Assembly: GCA_002699125.1 (NCBI GenBank)
Contig: PABI01000119.1
Span: 97,452 to 161,451, forward strand
Length of the DNA: 64,000 nt
Source of the DNA: Anaerolineaceae bacterium
Lineage (GTDB): Bacteria > Chloroflexota > Anaerolineae > Promineifilales > Promineifilaceae
Direction of reading: 5' to 3'
Shown: piece by piece, positions 41,957 to 50,814 of the stretch
How positions within the stretch are numbered: the stretch's first letter is position 1
Layout of the letters: the number at the start of each line of letters is the position of its first letter
Made by a program: the position numbers and the translations under genes
The notes under the pieces: model-generated
Seen by the model: only the letters and a program-made list of their open reading frames with translations
Databases searched by the model: none
What the model was told of the DNA's origin: nothing

Positions 41957-42475
41957 ATGTCAGATCCATTTGTAGGTGAAATTCGCATGTTCGCGGGCAA
42001 CTTTGCGCCGCAAGGGTGGGCATTTTGTGACGGGCAGCTTCTGGCCGTTTCACAATTTGACGCCCTCTTTTCTTTGTTCGGCACTATTTACGGGGGCGAC
42101 GGCCGTACCACTTTTGGTCTGCCCGATCTGCGCGGCCGTCTTCCCATCCATATGGGAAGCGGCCCTGGATTGACGCCGCGCAACATCGGCAGTAGAGGGG
42201 GTGCTGAAAACGTGACCCTGACGACGGCGCAGCTTCCTGTGCATACACACCAGCTGCGTGCCAGCGGTGACCTGGCAGGCCGCACTGCGGCGCAGGGCAA
42301 TGTGCTGGCAAAATCAACAAACGTCGATTTGTACTCTGGTGATGCACCGGACGCAGCCCTGGCTCCGGCAGCCATTACAAATTCGGGCAACAGCCAGAGC
42401 CATACGAATGAAATGCCCTTTCTATGCATTAACTTCATCGTAGCCTTGTTTGGCATTTACCCCTCACGGAATTAA
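41957..42475 (+). CDS. Phage tail-collar-domain protein, copy 2
   Basis: A 172-residue paralogue of the preceding protein, nine bases downstream with AGGAGGAG ahead of the ATG. Same order: FVGEIRMFAGNFAPQGWAFC, GTIYGGDGRTTFGLPDLRGR, LPVHTHQ and a C-terminus ending FGIYPSRN. Sequence identity with copies 1 and 3 is high over the collar motif and falls in the middle segment, where ligand-binding or surface variability would be expected. Confidence 0.88.
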   Translation: MSDPFVGEIRMFAGNFAPQGWAFCDGQLLAVSQFDALFSLFGTIYGGDGRTTFGLPDLRGRLPIHMGSGPGLTPRNIGSRGGAENVTLTTAQLPVHTHQLRASGDLAGRTAAQGNVLAKSTNVDLYSGDAPDAALAPAAITNSGNSQSHTNEMPFLCINFIVALFGIYPSRN

Positions 42476-42485
42476 GGAGAACCTC

Positions 42486-43004
42486 ATGTCAGATCCATTT
42501 ATTGCTGAAGTAAGAATCTGGGCCGGCAATTTTGCCCCACGTGGCTGGGCCTTTTGCAACGGACAACTGCTGCCCATTGCCCAATATACGGCGCTTTTTT
42601 CTCTAATCGGTACGATTTATGGTGGCGACGGTCGAACCACCTGTGCCTTGCCAGATTTACAGGGTCGGGCGCCTATGCATCCTGGCAGAGGTCCCGGCCT
42701 ATCACCGCGCCAAATTGGTCAAAAAGGCGGCGTGGAAACCGTAACCCTTTCCACCGGACAAATGGCCGGCCACAACCACGCACTGATGGCCCAAAGCCGG
42801 CCCGGCGACCTGGCGGATCCCACCAACCGCTCACTGGCCCGCTCCGGAGGCGGTAATGCGTACCACACAGCAGACAGCACGGTAGAAATGGACGGGCAGG
42901 CGCTGGTAAGCGCGGGCGGCGGACAGGCGCACAACAATATGCAACCCTATCTCGCCCTGAGCTTCATTATTGCTCTACAGGGTTTGTACCCCTCACGCAG
43001 TTAA
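42486..43004 (+). CDS. Phage tail-collar-domain protein, copy 3
   Basis: A 172-residue paralogue; the ATG behind GGAG, 10 bases after copy 2, is preferred over an upstream in-frame start inside that gene. FIAEVRIWAGNFAPRGWAFC, GTIYGGDGRTTCALPDLQGR, MAGHNHALM and a C-terminus ending LQGLYPSRS. The trio arrangement is the usual one for this family. Confidence 0.88.
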   Translation: MSDPFIAEVRIWAGNFAPRGWAFCNGQLLPIAQYTALFSLIGTIYGGDGRTTCALPDLQGRAPMHPGRGPGLSPRQIGQKGGVETVTLSTGQMAGHNHALMAQSRPGDLADPTNRSLARSGGGNAYHTADSTVEMDGQALVSAGGGQAHNNMQPYLALSFIIALQGLYPSRS

Positions 43005-43083
43005 ACATGGTGAAATTGAGTAAGTGGTCAATGATCTGCTTTTCTTGCCTGATGTCTCAATTGTTTAAAAACGGTTGGCAAAA

Positions 43084-43596
43084 ATGATCCAGCTACGACC
43101 CATTACCGAAAGCGACCTGCCTTTTTTGCGCCGTCTCTATGGCAGCACGCGCACCGAGGAGCTGGCGGCCGTCCCCTGGAGCGCTGCGGAAAAGGAAGCG
43201 TTCCTGGATATGCAGTTCCATGCACAACATGTTTACTATCAGGAGCAATACGCTCAGGCTACGTTTGACATCATTGAGCAGGATGGTCAGGCAATCGGCC
43301 GTTTATATGTTGACCGCCGCCCGGATGACATCCGCATTGTAGACATTGCCTTGCTTCCCGCCAATCGCAAACAGGGCATCGGCTCTATGTTGCTGAGCCG
43401 GCTCCTCGAGGAGGGCACAAGGGCCGGACTGCCCATTACCATCCACGTAGAGCGATTCAACCCGGCGCTCACTCTATACCAACGTCTGGGATTTCAACCT
43501 ATCGACGACTACGGTGTGTATCTGCTGCTGGCCTGGCAACCGGAAGCGTTGGAAACGGCCGTTTCTCCCCACACGTCTCTGAGGTCAGCAGAATGA
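43084..43596 (+). CDS. GNAT-family N-acetyltransferase
   Basis: About 170 residues with the GNAT fold: IQLRPITESDLPFLRRLY at the N-terminus and the acetyl-CoA pyrophosphate loop NRKQGIGSMLLSRLLEEG (about residues 98-115; R/Q-x-x-G-x-G/A), then VERFNPALTLYQRLGF. ATG is chosen over an in-frame TTG nine bases upstream. It is encoded between collar proteins and overlaps the next gene by four bases, so it may acetylate a component of that system; the substrate is unknown. Confidence 0.85.
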   Translation: MIQLRPITESDLPFLRRLYGSTRTEELAAVPWSAAEKEAFLDMQFHAQHVYYQEQYAQATFDIIEQDGQAIGRLYVDRRPDDIRIVDIALLPANRKQGIGSMLLSRLLEEGTRAGLPITIHVERFNPALTLYQRLGFQPIDDYGVYLLLAWQPEALETAVSPHTSLRSAE

Positions 43597-44672
43597 AACA
43601 GGAAACAGGTACTGTCATGTCTGGCATCATTGGCCAAATCAAACCAATCGACAGCGCTGCGCCACCGGTAAACTGGGCCCTTTGTGATGGCAGCCTGCTC
43701 AGTATCGATGAGTTCCCTGGCCTCTACGTTATACTGGCGGCCCGCTTTGGCGGCGATGGTGTAAACAGTTTCGCTCTGCCCAATCTCAATGGCGAACACC
43801 GCTTTGCTATCTGCTTGAATGGCTATTTTCCCAAAGTCGGATTGCCACCGGCGGAATGGAAGATGGCCTTGGCCGAAACGGATTATATTGAACGGCAGGT
43901 GCAGGCTCTCCACCAGGGATACCAGCAGGGTATTTCCCCGGTTGGTCAACACGATCATGTGGATGATGTAGACCCGAAATGGCTGGAAAGGCAGGTTCAG
44001 GTGTTAAAAGACGCCTATGCTCAGGGATACAATCCTTTGCACCGCCACACGCCCGCTGACGAGTTAGATCCGGTCTGGTTGGAACGACAGGTTCAGGTTC
44101 TCCTTGATGCCTACGGCCAGGGGCAAAATCCGCTGCATCGCCATACGCCCGCCTCGCACCTGGACCCAGACTGGTTGGCATGGCAGGCCCAGAGCCTCGT
44201 GGACGCCTATGCGCGTCACTCCCATCCGTTGGAACCTCACACCCACATGGACGATCTGGATCCGGCCTGGCTGGAGCGACAGGTGCAAGTTCTTTTCGAT
44301 GCCCTGGCCCACAATCACAACCCCCATTTTCGCCACCCTCACGTCTCTGAACTTGATCCCGACTGGTTGACAGCCCAGGCCGAGACAATGACAAGCGCAA
44401 TTGCCAACAACCATGAATCCACACCCGATGATCTCCGCCGTATTGAGGGCATCGGTCCTAAAATTGCTACGGTGCTTAACAAGGCCGGCGTGCGAACATT
44501 TACGCAGCTTGCCAGCATGGAAATCGACCAACTGCGCGATCTGCTGCGGGCTGAGCGGCTGTACCTGGTTAAACCGGACACCTGGCCCGAGCAGGCGGCG
44601 CTGGCCGCCGCTGATAAATGGCGTGAATTAGCTGCGTTACAGGACACATTAAAAGGAGGACGGCGTGCGTAA
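43593..44672 (+). CDS. Collar domain + His-rich 32-residue repeats + helix-hairpin-helix protein
   Basis: A 359-residue chimera. Residues about 9-80 form a collar domain (IIGQIKPIDSAAPPVNWALC, FGGDGVNSFALPNLNG). Then come four full 32-residue repeats (about 129-256) with a partial unit on each side, of the form DDLDPxWLERQVQVLxDAYxxGxNPxHRHTP, each ending in a His cluster. The last 80 residues hold a helix-hairpin-helix segment (LRRIEGIGPKIATVLNKAGV) like that of DUF4332/Rad51-type HhH domains. I know no described protein with this order. Start overlaps the GNAT stop (ATGA) with GAGG upstream. The repeats may bind metal; the HhH may bind DNA or act as a protein clamp. Confidence 0.75.
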   Translation: MKQETGTVMSGIIGQIKPIDSAAPPVNWALCDGSLLSIDEFPGLYVILAARFGGDGVNSFALPNLNGEHRFAICLNGYFPKVGLPPAEWKMALAETDYIERQVQALHQGYQQGISPVGQHDHVDDVDPKWLERQVQVLKDAYAQGYNPLHRHTPADELDPVWLERQVQVLLDAYGQGQNPLHRHTPASHLDPDWLAWQAQSLVDAYARHSHPLEPHTHMDDLDPAWLERQVQVLFDALAHNHNPHFRHPHVSELDPDWLTAQAETMTSAIANNHESTPDDLRRIEGIGPKIATVLNKAGVRTFTQLASMEIDQLRDLLRAERLYLVKPDTWPEQAALAAADKWRELAALQDTLKGGRRA

Positions 44673-44686
44673 GCGCCTTTACAATC

Positions 44687-44986
44687 ATGATTGCTGACCT
44701 AAAAATGGAAGATTTTGAAGCGTGTCTCCACCAGCCCTTTCAGATTTATCTCGAAGAACGGCCGTCTCCCCTTGTTGCAGAACTCATCGATGTAACGGCA
44801 TTGCCAGATCACGGCGGCGACCTCAGGAGGCAACCTTTTTCCATCATTCTGCGCAACAGGGATAATTTCATTCTGCCACAACGAATTTATCAAATCAGCA
44901 ATGAAAAGTTGGGCTCACTCGAGCTTTTCCTGGTACCAGTCGGGGAGGATAAACAGGGCATCCAGTATGAAGCACTGTTTGCCTGA
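44687..44986 (+). CDS. DUF6916-like protein
   Basis: Ninety-nine residues, beta-rich: EDFEACLHQPFQIYLEE, AELIDVTALPD, RQPFSIILRNRDNFILPQRI and LGSLELFLVPVGED, the pattern of the DUF6916 proteins that accompany collar-domain genes. The N-terminal Met at 44705 is an alternative start; ribosome site is weak for both. Probably part of the same particle or secretion system. Confidence 0.65.
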   Translation: MIADLKMEDFEACLHQPFQIYLEERPSPLVAELIDVTALPDHGGDLRRQPFSIILRNRDNFILPQRIYQISNEKLGSLELFLVPVGEDKQGIQYEALFA

Positions 44987-45078
44987 CAATCCTTCATTTT
45001 GTAGCAGATAGATTCTAAGCCGCGCCAATAGGACAATTGTAAAGTTAGCCAGGCCCTACACCGCCTGAGGAGGATTCC

Positions 45079-48000
45079 GTGTATAAATTATTACTTTCTT
45101 TATTGGTTCAGCTAGTCCGCAGATTCCCGACAAAAGGCAAAGTTCCAGTTCTATTGCTTCTTGGAATAATTTTTGCCGTTACGGCCGTTTCCCCCGTTCT
45201 TAGCGTGCCGGTCATAGTCGCTATTAAGTCCGACACGCTCACGGTCGATATCGATGCCGACAACTTTGCCGACCCCGGCGATACCATCCGCTACACAAAC
45301 TTCGTCACCAACACCGGCACCGTCGACGCCGGCGCCGTCATTTTCGACGACACCATCGACGGCAACACGACGTTTGTCGCCGGCTCGCTGCGCACCACGC
45401 CTATTGCCCGCCACGACCAGTATGCCTCTTTGGGAAACGTGGGGATCACAGTCCCGGCCGCGAGCGGCGCTTTGGCCAACGACAATGATCCCGATGGCCA
45501 GACGGTATCCGTTATCGCTGCAGCCGGGGGGACCGCCAATGGCGGCGCCTATTCGATGGGCGCCGACGGCAGCTTTTCTTATCTCCCCCCCACCGGCTTC
45601 GAAGGCACGGACCAGTTTACCTATTCGATTCAGGACCCGGATAGCAACATCGATCTGGCCACTGTTTTTATCGTCGTGGCAGAAATGATCTGGTTTATTG
45701 ACAATTCCGCCGGAGCCCCAGGCGGCGGCGGACTCACCACCCCTTTGAACAGCATTGCCGCATTCAACGCCAAACAAACCGGAACAGCCCCCGGCGCCAA
45801 GGATGGAGATATTGTTTTCCTCCACAGCGGCTCTGGGAGTTACATAAGTGGCATCCTTCTGCGCAATAACCAACTTCTCGTTGGACAGGGTGCAACTGCT
45901 TCCCTGGCATCCATTGCCGGCCTGACCTTGCCCCCGCACAGCAACGCCCTGCCTGCCACCGGCGGCACGCGGCCCACCATTACGACTACCAGTGGTGACG
46001 GCGTGGTTGTGGCCCAAAACAACCTGCTGCGCGGCTTTAACGTGGGCAACACGGCCGGCGTGGGCATCTCCGACAACGGCGGTACGGTGGGCGCGCTTAC
46101 CGTCAGCGAGATGGCCATCTTCGGCACTGGCGGTGGCTTCGAGGCCGACAACGGCGGCACGCTGGCCGTGCTGCTGGACGGTCTCTCCGCCAACAGCAGC
46201 AGCGAGGAAGGCATTGACCTGGAGAACGTCGCCGGCTCCTTCTCCGCCACAGCCACCAACAATACCCTGAATATGACCGGCGTGCCTGCGGTTGTCATTG
46301 ATGGCAATCCGACGCTGGCCCTGAATCTCAATTTTCAAAGCGTCGGTTCCACCAACGCCGCGCACGGTATCTCCATTCGCGATACGACCGGCAGCTTTGC
46401 CGTCGCCGGTACGGGTGCAGCCAACTCCGGCGGCACGCTCTCCGGCCATTCCGCCGAAGGCGTCTTCCTAAACAACGCCCTCAACATCTCTCTCACCGAC
46501 ATGGTTATCAACCAGAGCGCCACCAGCAACACGCAGGGCATTGACGCCACCAGCATCACCGGCCTGACGCTGGTGCGCACCACGATAACGGCCGGAACCG
46601 GCAATTCCTATGCCTTGCTGGGCAGCACCATTCGCAACTGGACGGCCACCAGCAGCGTCTTCGACGGCGGCGGCGGCAGCGTGGCCAACATCGACGGCAC
46701 CCGCATCACCAATCTGCTGGGCACAAACACCCTTACCAACAGCACTTTCCGCAACGGCAAGGACATCAACCTGTTAATCGAGAACAACATTAACGGCGGC
46801 GGGCTGGATAGTATCACCATCTCCGGCTCCAGCTTCAGCAACAGCGCCGGCGGCGACCATTTGCAGGTGGAAGCCGACGGCACGGCCAACCTGAAGCTGG
46901 TGGTCAACGCCAGCACAGAGGGTAACACCACCTTCTCCGGCACGGGGCAGGACGGCATGCAGTTGGAAGCCGAAGGGAACGCAACCTTCCAGGCGGTGGT
47001 CACCGGAGCCACAATCAGCGGCAATCTGGGATCGGCCGTCAATATAGCGGCCGTGGTTAATGGCCACATGATCGCCCGCGTCCACGGCCTCACCGGCCTC
47101 AGCAGCGGCGGCACCAACGTCATCAATATGATTAACTTCGATAATTCTCTGATCGAAGCCACCGTTGAAAACAACAGTATCACCAGCGCCACGGCCGGCA
47201 ACGGCATCCGCGTCATTCAAGAAGGCAATGGCACTATTACTGCCAACCTGGTTAACAACAACATTCAGGGGGTTACCCAAGGCAGCGGTATTCTGGTGCA
47301 GGGACGGGCCGGAACGGGGGGCAACGGCCGTATCAACGCCACGATCAACAACAACTTTGTCCGCACAACCTCAAGCCTGTCACTTGACGGCATCGAAGTC
47401 ACCTCCGGCTCCAGCGCCGGCGGCGACACCAACACCGTTTGCCTAAACATGCTCAATAATGACAGCAGCAGTGATGCCTTCGATGGCTACTTCCTGCGCC
47501 ATCGTACCGGCTCCACATTCCAACTGCAAGATTTTGCCGGACCCGCTACCTCGGCGGGGATTACGACCTGGGTCAATACCACCAAAAGCAACACCGGCTC
47601 GGTCTTTGTCAGCGGTGCCAGCAACTTTACGGCCGCTCCCTCAACCTGCGCCACACCTACGGTGCCCACGGCCGCTGTCCCCGCCAGCACTAGTGTGGTG
47701 GACGCAGCCGAAGCTGCACCGCAGATGACGCTGAACATGACGCCAATTGAGCAGCTGGCAGCGAAGACGGCCGTAAAGGAATTTGTGGTAACTGAGACGG
47801 GCAAGGAAATGGCCGTGGCCAAACCCGCCTTCTCTGGCGAAACGATCAACGTCCTTTTGGGCACGCTGAATCCCGGCCAGACGGTTATTATCACCTTTGA
47901 TATTACGATTGACAATCCACAAAGTCCGGTCACGAACGGTCAGGTTTGCAACCAGGGTCTCGTCAGCGGCAACAACTTTACCAATGTCCTGACTGATGAT

Positions 48001-50739
48001 CCGGCCGTGGGCGGCAGTATTGACCCCACTTGCACCCTGCTGGCTCCCGGCACGATCATTATCACCAAAGACCAGTCACCAGATGGCAGCAGCAGCTTCG
48101 GCTTCAGCAGCACCATTCCCGGCAACGCTACTTTCAACGTCAGCGGCGGCAGTTCCGTGACGATCAACAACGTGACGCCCGGCAGCTACACCGTTACCGA
48201 AGACGACCCATCGGCCGGTTTCTTCGCGCTGACCGGCCTGGATTGTGACGACGACGCCGGCGCCGCCCCCAGCACAACCGACCTGGGGACGCGTACGGCC
48301 ACCGTCAACCTGGAATCGGGTGAAACGGTCACCTGTACCTTCACCAACGAGCAAATCGGCCGTTTGGAAGTGATTAAGTCTGTAGACGCCACGCCCAATG
48401 GTGAGACTTTTGACCTGCTCATTGACGGCAACGTGGAGGCCAGCGGTGTCGGCAACGGCGGTACCACCGGTGAAATAGGCGTCACCACGGGCAACCACAG
48501 CGTCAGCGAAACGGGCACCAACCTGGGCAACTACAACAGCAACATCGAGTGCGTGCTCGACGGCACCAGCACAGTTGTTGCCAGCGGCAGCGGCACCAGC
48601 CTGGCCAATATCCCCGTCAATGCCGGCGACGACGTGCTTTGCACCATAACTAACACGCACAAAACGGGCAGCCTGGAAGTTGTGAAAAACCTGGAACCGG
48701 CCAGTGATAGCGGCTCTTTCGACATGCGCATCGACACAACAGCGCACGTGGCGACCGGCGGCGACGGCACGACGACAGGGGAACAAATCGTACCAATAGG
48801 CACCCACCTTGTCAGCGAGACTGGCGATGGCCCGACCAACTTATTTGACTACACCGTTAGCATTTCCTGTAAGGACAACAACGGGACGGGTAGCGAGGTG
48901 ACGGCCACGCCGAACGGGGCATTTGGCTGGGATGTCACCGTCAATGAAGGGGACGACATCGTCTGCATTGTTACCAACCAGCGTAATGGCACTATCAACA
49001 TCGTCAAAGAGGCCACTCCAGCCAATGACACCGTCTTCTCCTTCAACCACGACGTCAATGGCGGTGGCAGCTTCACCCTGCAAGACCCCTCTGACGACAT
49101 GGAAACCGTTGCCAACGTCACGCCCGGCAGCTACACCGTCAGCGAGGTGTCGCTCCCGAGCGGTTGGAGCCTGACCGACATCGCCTGCACGGAAGACCAA
49201 GCGGCCAACTCCACGGAGGACGAGGCCAACGCGCAGGCGTTGATAACCCTGGATCCCGGCGAGACGGTCACCTGCACCTTCACCAACGTCTTCAACCAGC
49301 CGCCGGTGGCCAATGATGATAGTTACACGGCCACGGAGGACACGATGCTCAACGTAGCCGCGCCCGGCGTGTTGGACAATGATATAGATGCGGATGGGGA
49401 CAGCTTAACGGCCGTTCTCGACAGCACCACCGGCAACGGCACGCTCACGCTCAACGGCGATGGTTCCTTTAGCTACGAATCGGACGAGAACTTCTGCGGC
49501 CCGGACAGCTTTACCTACCACGCCAGCGACGGCCAGGCTGATTCCAACGTGGCCACGGTAAACATCACTGTGGAATGCGTGGATGACCCGCCGGTCGTCA
49601 ACGTAGACGTGACGACGCAGTCGGTGCAGTACAGCGACAGCATCAGCACGGTGACCGTCATCGCCAGCGACATCGATTCACATCCATTGAGCATCAGCGA
49701 CAACGCACCCTCTAACCTCTCCACCAGCGGCGGCTGCACGGCCGGTGGCGGCGGCACAAGCTGCACCTGGACGCTGACCGGCCAGGTTCTGGTGGCGGCA
49801 GGCACGTACAACGTCACCTTCACCGTCTCAGACGCCACGACGGGCGTCACATCCAATACCGAAATCGTTGTCACGGCCGAAGATGCAGACGTCAGCTTTG
49901 ACGTGAATAACCCTACGGCCGTTGAGGTCGGCAGTCCCGGCGGCAGTGGTTCGTTTACGCTGGTGGTATTCGTGCAGGAGAGCAGCGAAAGCGGCGGCGG
50001 CGTCCTGCCCGGCGACATCAACGAAGCCGACGTCTCCGTGACGCTGGAGCCGATTGGACCTGGCTCGCCCATTACGGTGAGCTGCACCGCCACAGGCGCG
50101 GTGACAGCCTTCGACTACACTGCTGTGCTGGAAGTGTCCTGCGACTTGAGCGGCGTGCCGGTCAACGCCTACACGGCCATTGCCACCGTTGCCGGCGGCT
50201 ACTACACGGGATCGACTGAAGACGCGATTGCCGTCTACGATCCCAGTCTGGGCTTCACTACCGGCGGCGGCTCATTCTTCTGGCCCGGCACCAATGACCG
50301 CACCACGTTTGCCTATACGATGAGCTACAAGAAGAACGGCAGCGGCCTGAAAGGGAACCTGGTCCTGATTCGCCACATGGAAGGGAGCAATGAGATTTAC
50401 CGTCTGAAGAGCAACGCGCTCGGTAGCCTCTCGTTAGGCGAGGGAGACAATGGCAACACCTTCGGCTGGGCCGTTTTCAGCGGCAAGGCAACTTACCAGG
50501 CGCCCGGCATGGCAGAACCGGAAGGCAATTACACCTTCACGGTGTATGTCGAAGATCATGGCGAGCCGGGCAAGGATAACGACCGCTTCTGGCTGGAAGT
50601 GCGCGACAAAAACGGCAACGTGGTTTCCGACCTGTCGCTGTCACCTGAAGCTGCCGACAATGCAGTCACACTCTCTGGCGGCAACATCGTTGTACCCCAT
50701 GACAATAATGGCGGCGGTGGTGGCGGCCGCAAGAAATAA
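45079..50739 (+). CDS. Giant secreted multi-domain surface protein (DUF11-like, beta-helix, SpaA-like, cadherin-like, post-COAP-type)
   Basis: 1886 residues from a GTG behind AGGAGG. Signal peptide about 20-48; DUF11-like module (FADPGDTIRYTNFVTNTGTV); Big_9/cadherin-like module (about 115-205, ASGALANDNDPDGQTV); a right-handed beta-helix rich in Asn/Gly/Ser/Thr (about 215-900); at least four prealbumin/SpaA-like repeats (about 995-1420; VTPGSYTVTEDDPS, GETVTCTFTN); another Big_9 module (VANDDSYTATEDTMLNVAAP); and a C-terminal post-COAP-1-like domain starting GFTTGGGSFFWPGTNDRTTF. It ends in a Gly-rich HDNNGGGGGGRKK with no sortase or PEP-CTERM signal. Probably an adhesin or sheath component. 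Confidence 0.85.
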   Translation: MYKLLLSLLVQLVRRFPTKGKVPVLLLLGIIFAVTAVSPVLSVPVIVAIKSDTLTVDIDADNFADPGDTIRYTNFVTNTGTVDAGAVIFDDTIDGNTTFVAGSLRTTPIARHDQYASLGNVGITVPAASGALANDNDPDGQTVSVIAAAGGTANGGAYSMGADGSFSYLPPTGFEGTDQFTYSIQDPDSNIDLATVFIVVAEMIWFIDNSAGAPGGGGLTTPLNSIAAFNAKQTGTAPGAKDGDIVFLHSGSGSYISGILLRNNQLLVGQGATASLASIAGLTLPPHSNALPATGGTRPTITTTSGDGVVVAQNNLLRGFNVGNTAGVGISDNGGTVGALTVSEMAIFGTGGGFEADNGGTLAVLLDGLSANSSSEEGIDLENVAGSFSATATNNTLNMTGVPAVVIDGNPTLALNLNFQSVGSTNAAHGISIRDTTGSFAVAGTGAANSGGTLSGHSAEGVFLNNALNISLTDMVINQSATSNTQGIDATSITGLTLVRTTITAGTGNSYALLGSTIRNWTATSSVFDGGGGSVANIDGTRITNLLGTNTLTNSTFRNGKDINLLIENNINGGGLDSITISGSSFSNSAGGDHLQVEADGTANLKLVVNASTEGNTTFSGTGQDGMQLEAEGNATFQAVVTGATISGNLGSAVNIAAVVNGHMIARVHGLTGLSSGGTNVINMINFDNSLIEATVENNSITSATAGNGIRVIQEGNGTITANLVNNNIQGVTQGSGILVQGRAGTGGNGRINATINNNFVRTTSSLSLDGIEVTSGSSAGGDTNTVCLNMLNNDSSSDAFDGYFLRHRTGSTFQLQDFAGPATSAGITTWVNTTKSNTGSVFVSGASNFTAAPSTCATPTVPTAAVPASTSVVDAAEAAPQMTLNMTPIEQLAAKTAVKEFVVTETGKEMAVAKPAFSGETINVLLGTLNPGQTVIITFDITIDNPQSPVTNGQVCNQGLVSGNNFTNVLTDDPAVGGSIDPTCTLLAPGTIIITKDQSPDGSSSFGFSSTIPGNATFNVSGGSSVTINNVTPGSYTVTEDDPSAGFFALTGLDCDDDAGAAPSTTDLGTRTATVNLESGETVTCTFTNEQIGRLEVIKSVDATPNGETFDLLIDGNVEASGVGNGGTTGEIGVTTGNHSVSETGTNLGNYNSNIECVLDGTSTVVASGSGTSLANIPVNAGDDVLCTITNTHKTGSLEVVKNLEPASDSGSFDMRIDTTAHVATGGDGTTTGEQIVPIGTHLVSETGDGPTNLFDYTVSISCKDNNGTGSEVTATPNGAFGWDVTVNEGDDIVCIVTNQRNGTINIVKEATPANDTVFSFNHDVNGGGSFTLQDPSDDMETVANVTPGSYTVSEVSLPSGWSLTDIACTEDQAANSTEDEANAQALITLDPGETVTCTFTNVFNQPPVANDDSYTATEDTMLNVAAPGVLDNDIDADGDSLTAVLDSTTGNGTLTLNGDGSFSYESDENFCGPDSFTYHASDGQADSNVATVNITVECVDDPPVVNVDVTTQSVQYSDSISTVTVIASDIDSHPLSISDNAPSNLSTSGGCTAGGGGTSCTWTLTGQVLVAAGTYNVTFTVSDATTGVTSNTEIVVTAEDADVSFDVNNPTAVEVGSPGGSGSFTLVVFVQESSESGGGVLPGDINEADVSVTLEPIGPGSPITVSCTATGAVTAFDYTAVLEVSCDLSGVPVNAYTAIATVAGGYYTGSTEDAIAVYDPSLGFTTGGGSFFWPGTNDRTTFAYTMSYKKNGSGLKGNLVLIRHMEGSNEIYRLKSNALGSLSLGEGDNGNTFGWAVFSGKATYQAPGMAEPEGNYTFTVYVEDHGEPGKDNDRFWLEVRDKNGNVVSDLSLSPEAADNAVTLSGGNIVVPHDNNGGGGGGRKK

Positions 50740-50753
50740 GGGCCCGGATTGCG

Positions 50754-50792
50754 CACAGATTATTTCATCTGCGAAATCTGTGTAATCTGTGG
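50754..50792. repeat. AATCTGTG intergenic repeat
   Basis: CACAGATT / AATCTGTG arms around 13 bases, followed at once by a second TAATCTGTGG. Fills the 75-base gap between the giant surface protein and the first heme lipoprotein; resembles short dispersed intergenic palindromes known from many genomes. Confidence 0.5.
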
Positions 50793-50814
50793 ATTATTTT
50801 CGTAGGAGGAAAAC

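Noticed and set aside
41444..44986. Prophage tail region
   Set aside because: Collar-domain proteins alone occur widely as chromosomal trios; no capsid, terminase, tape-measure or lysis genes are present.
45151..46449. A 432-codon open frame on the minus strand under the giant surface protein gene
   Set aside because: It mirrors the repetitive Gly/Asn/Thr coding of the plus strand and has no recognisable domain or start signal.
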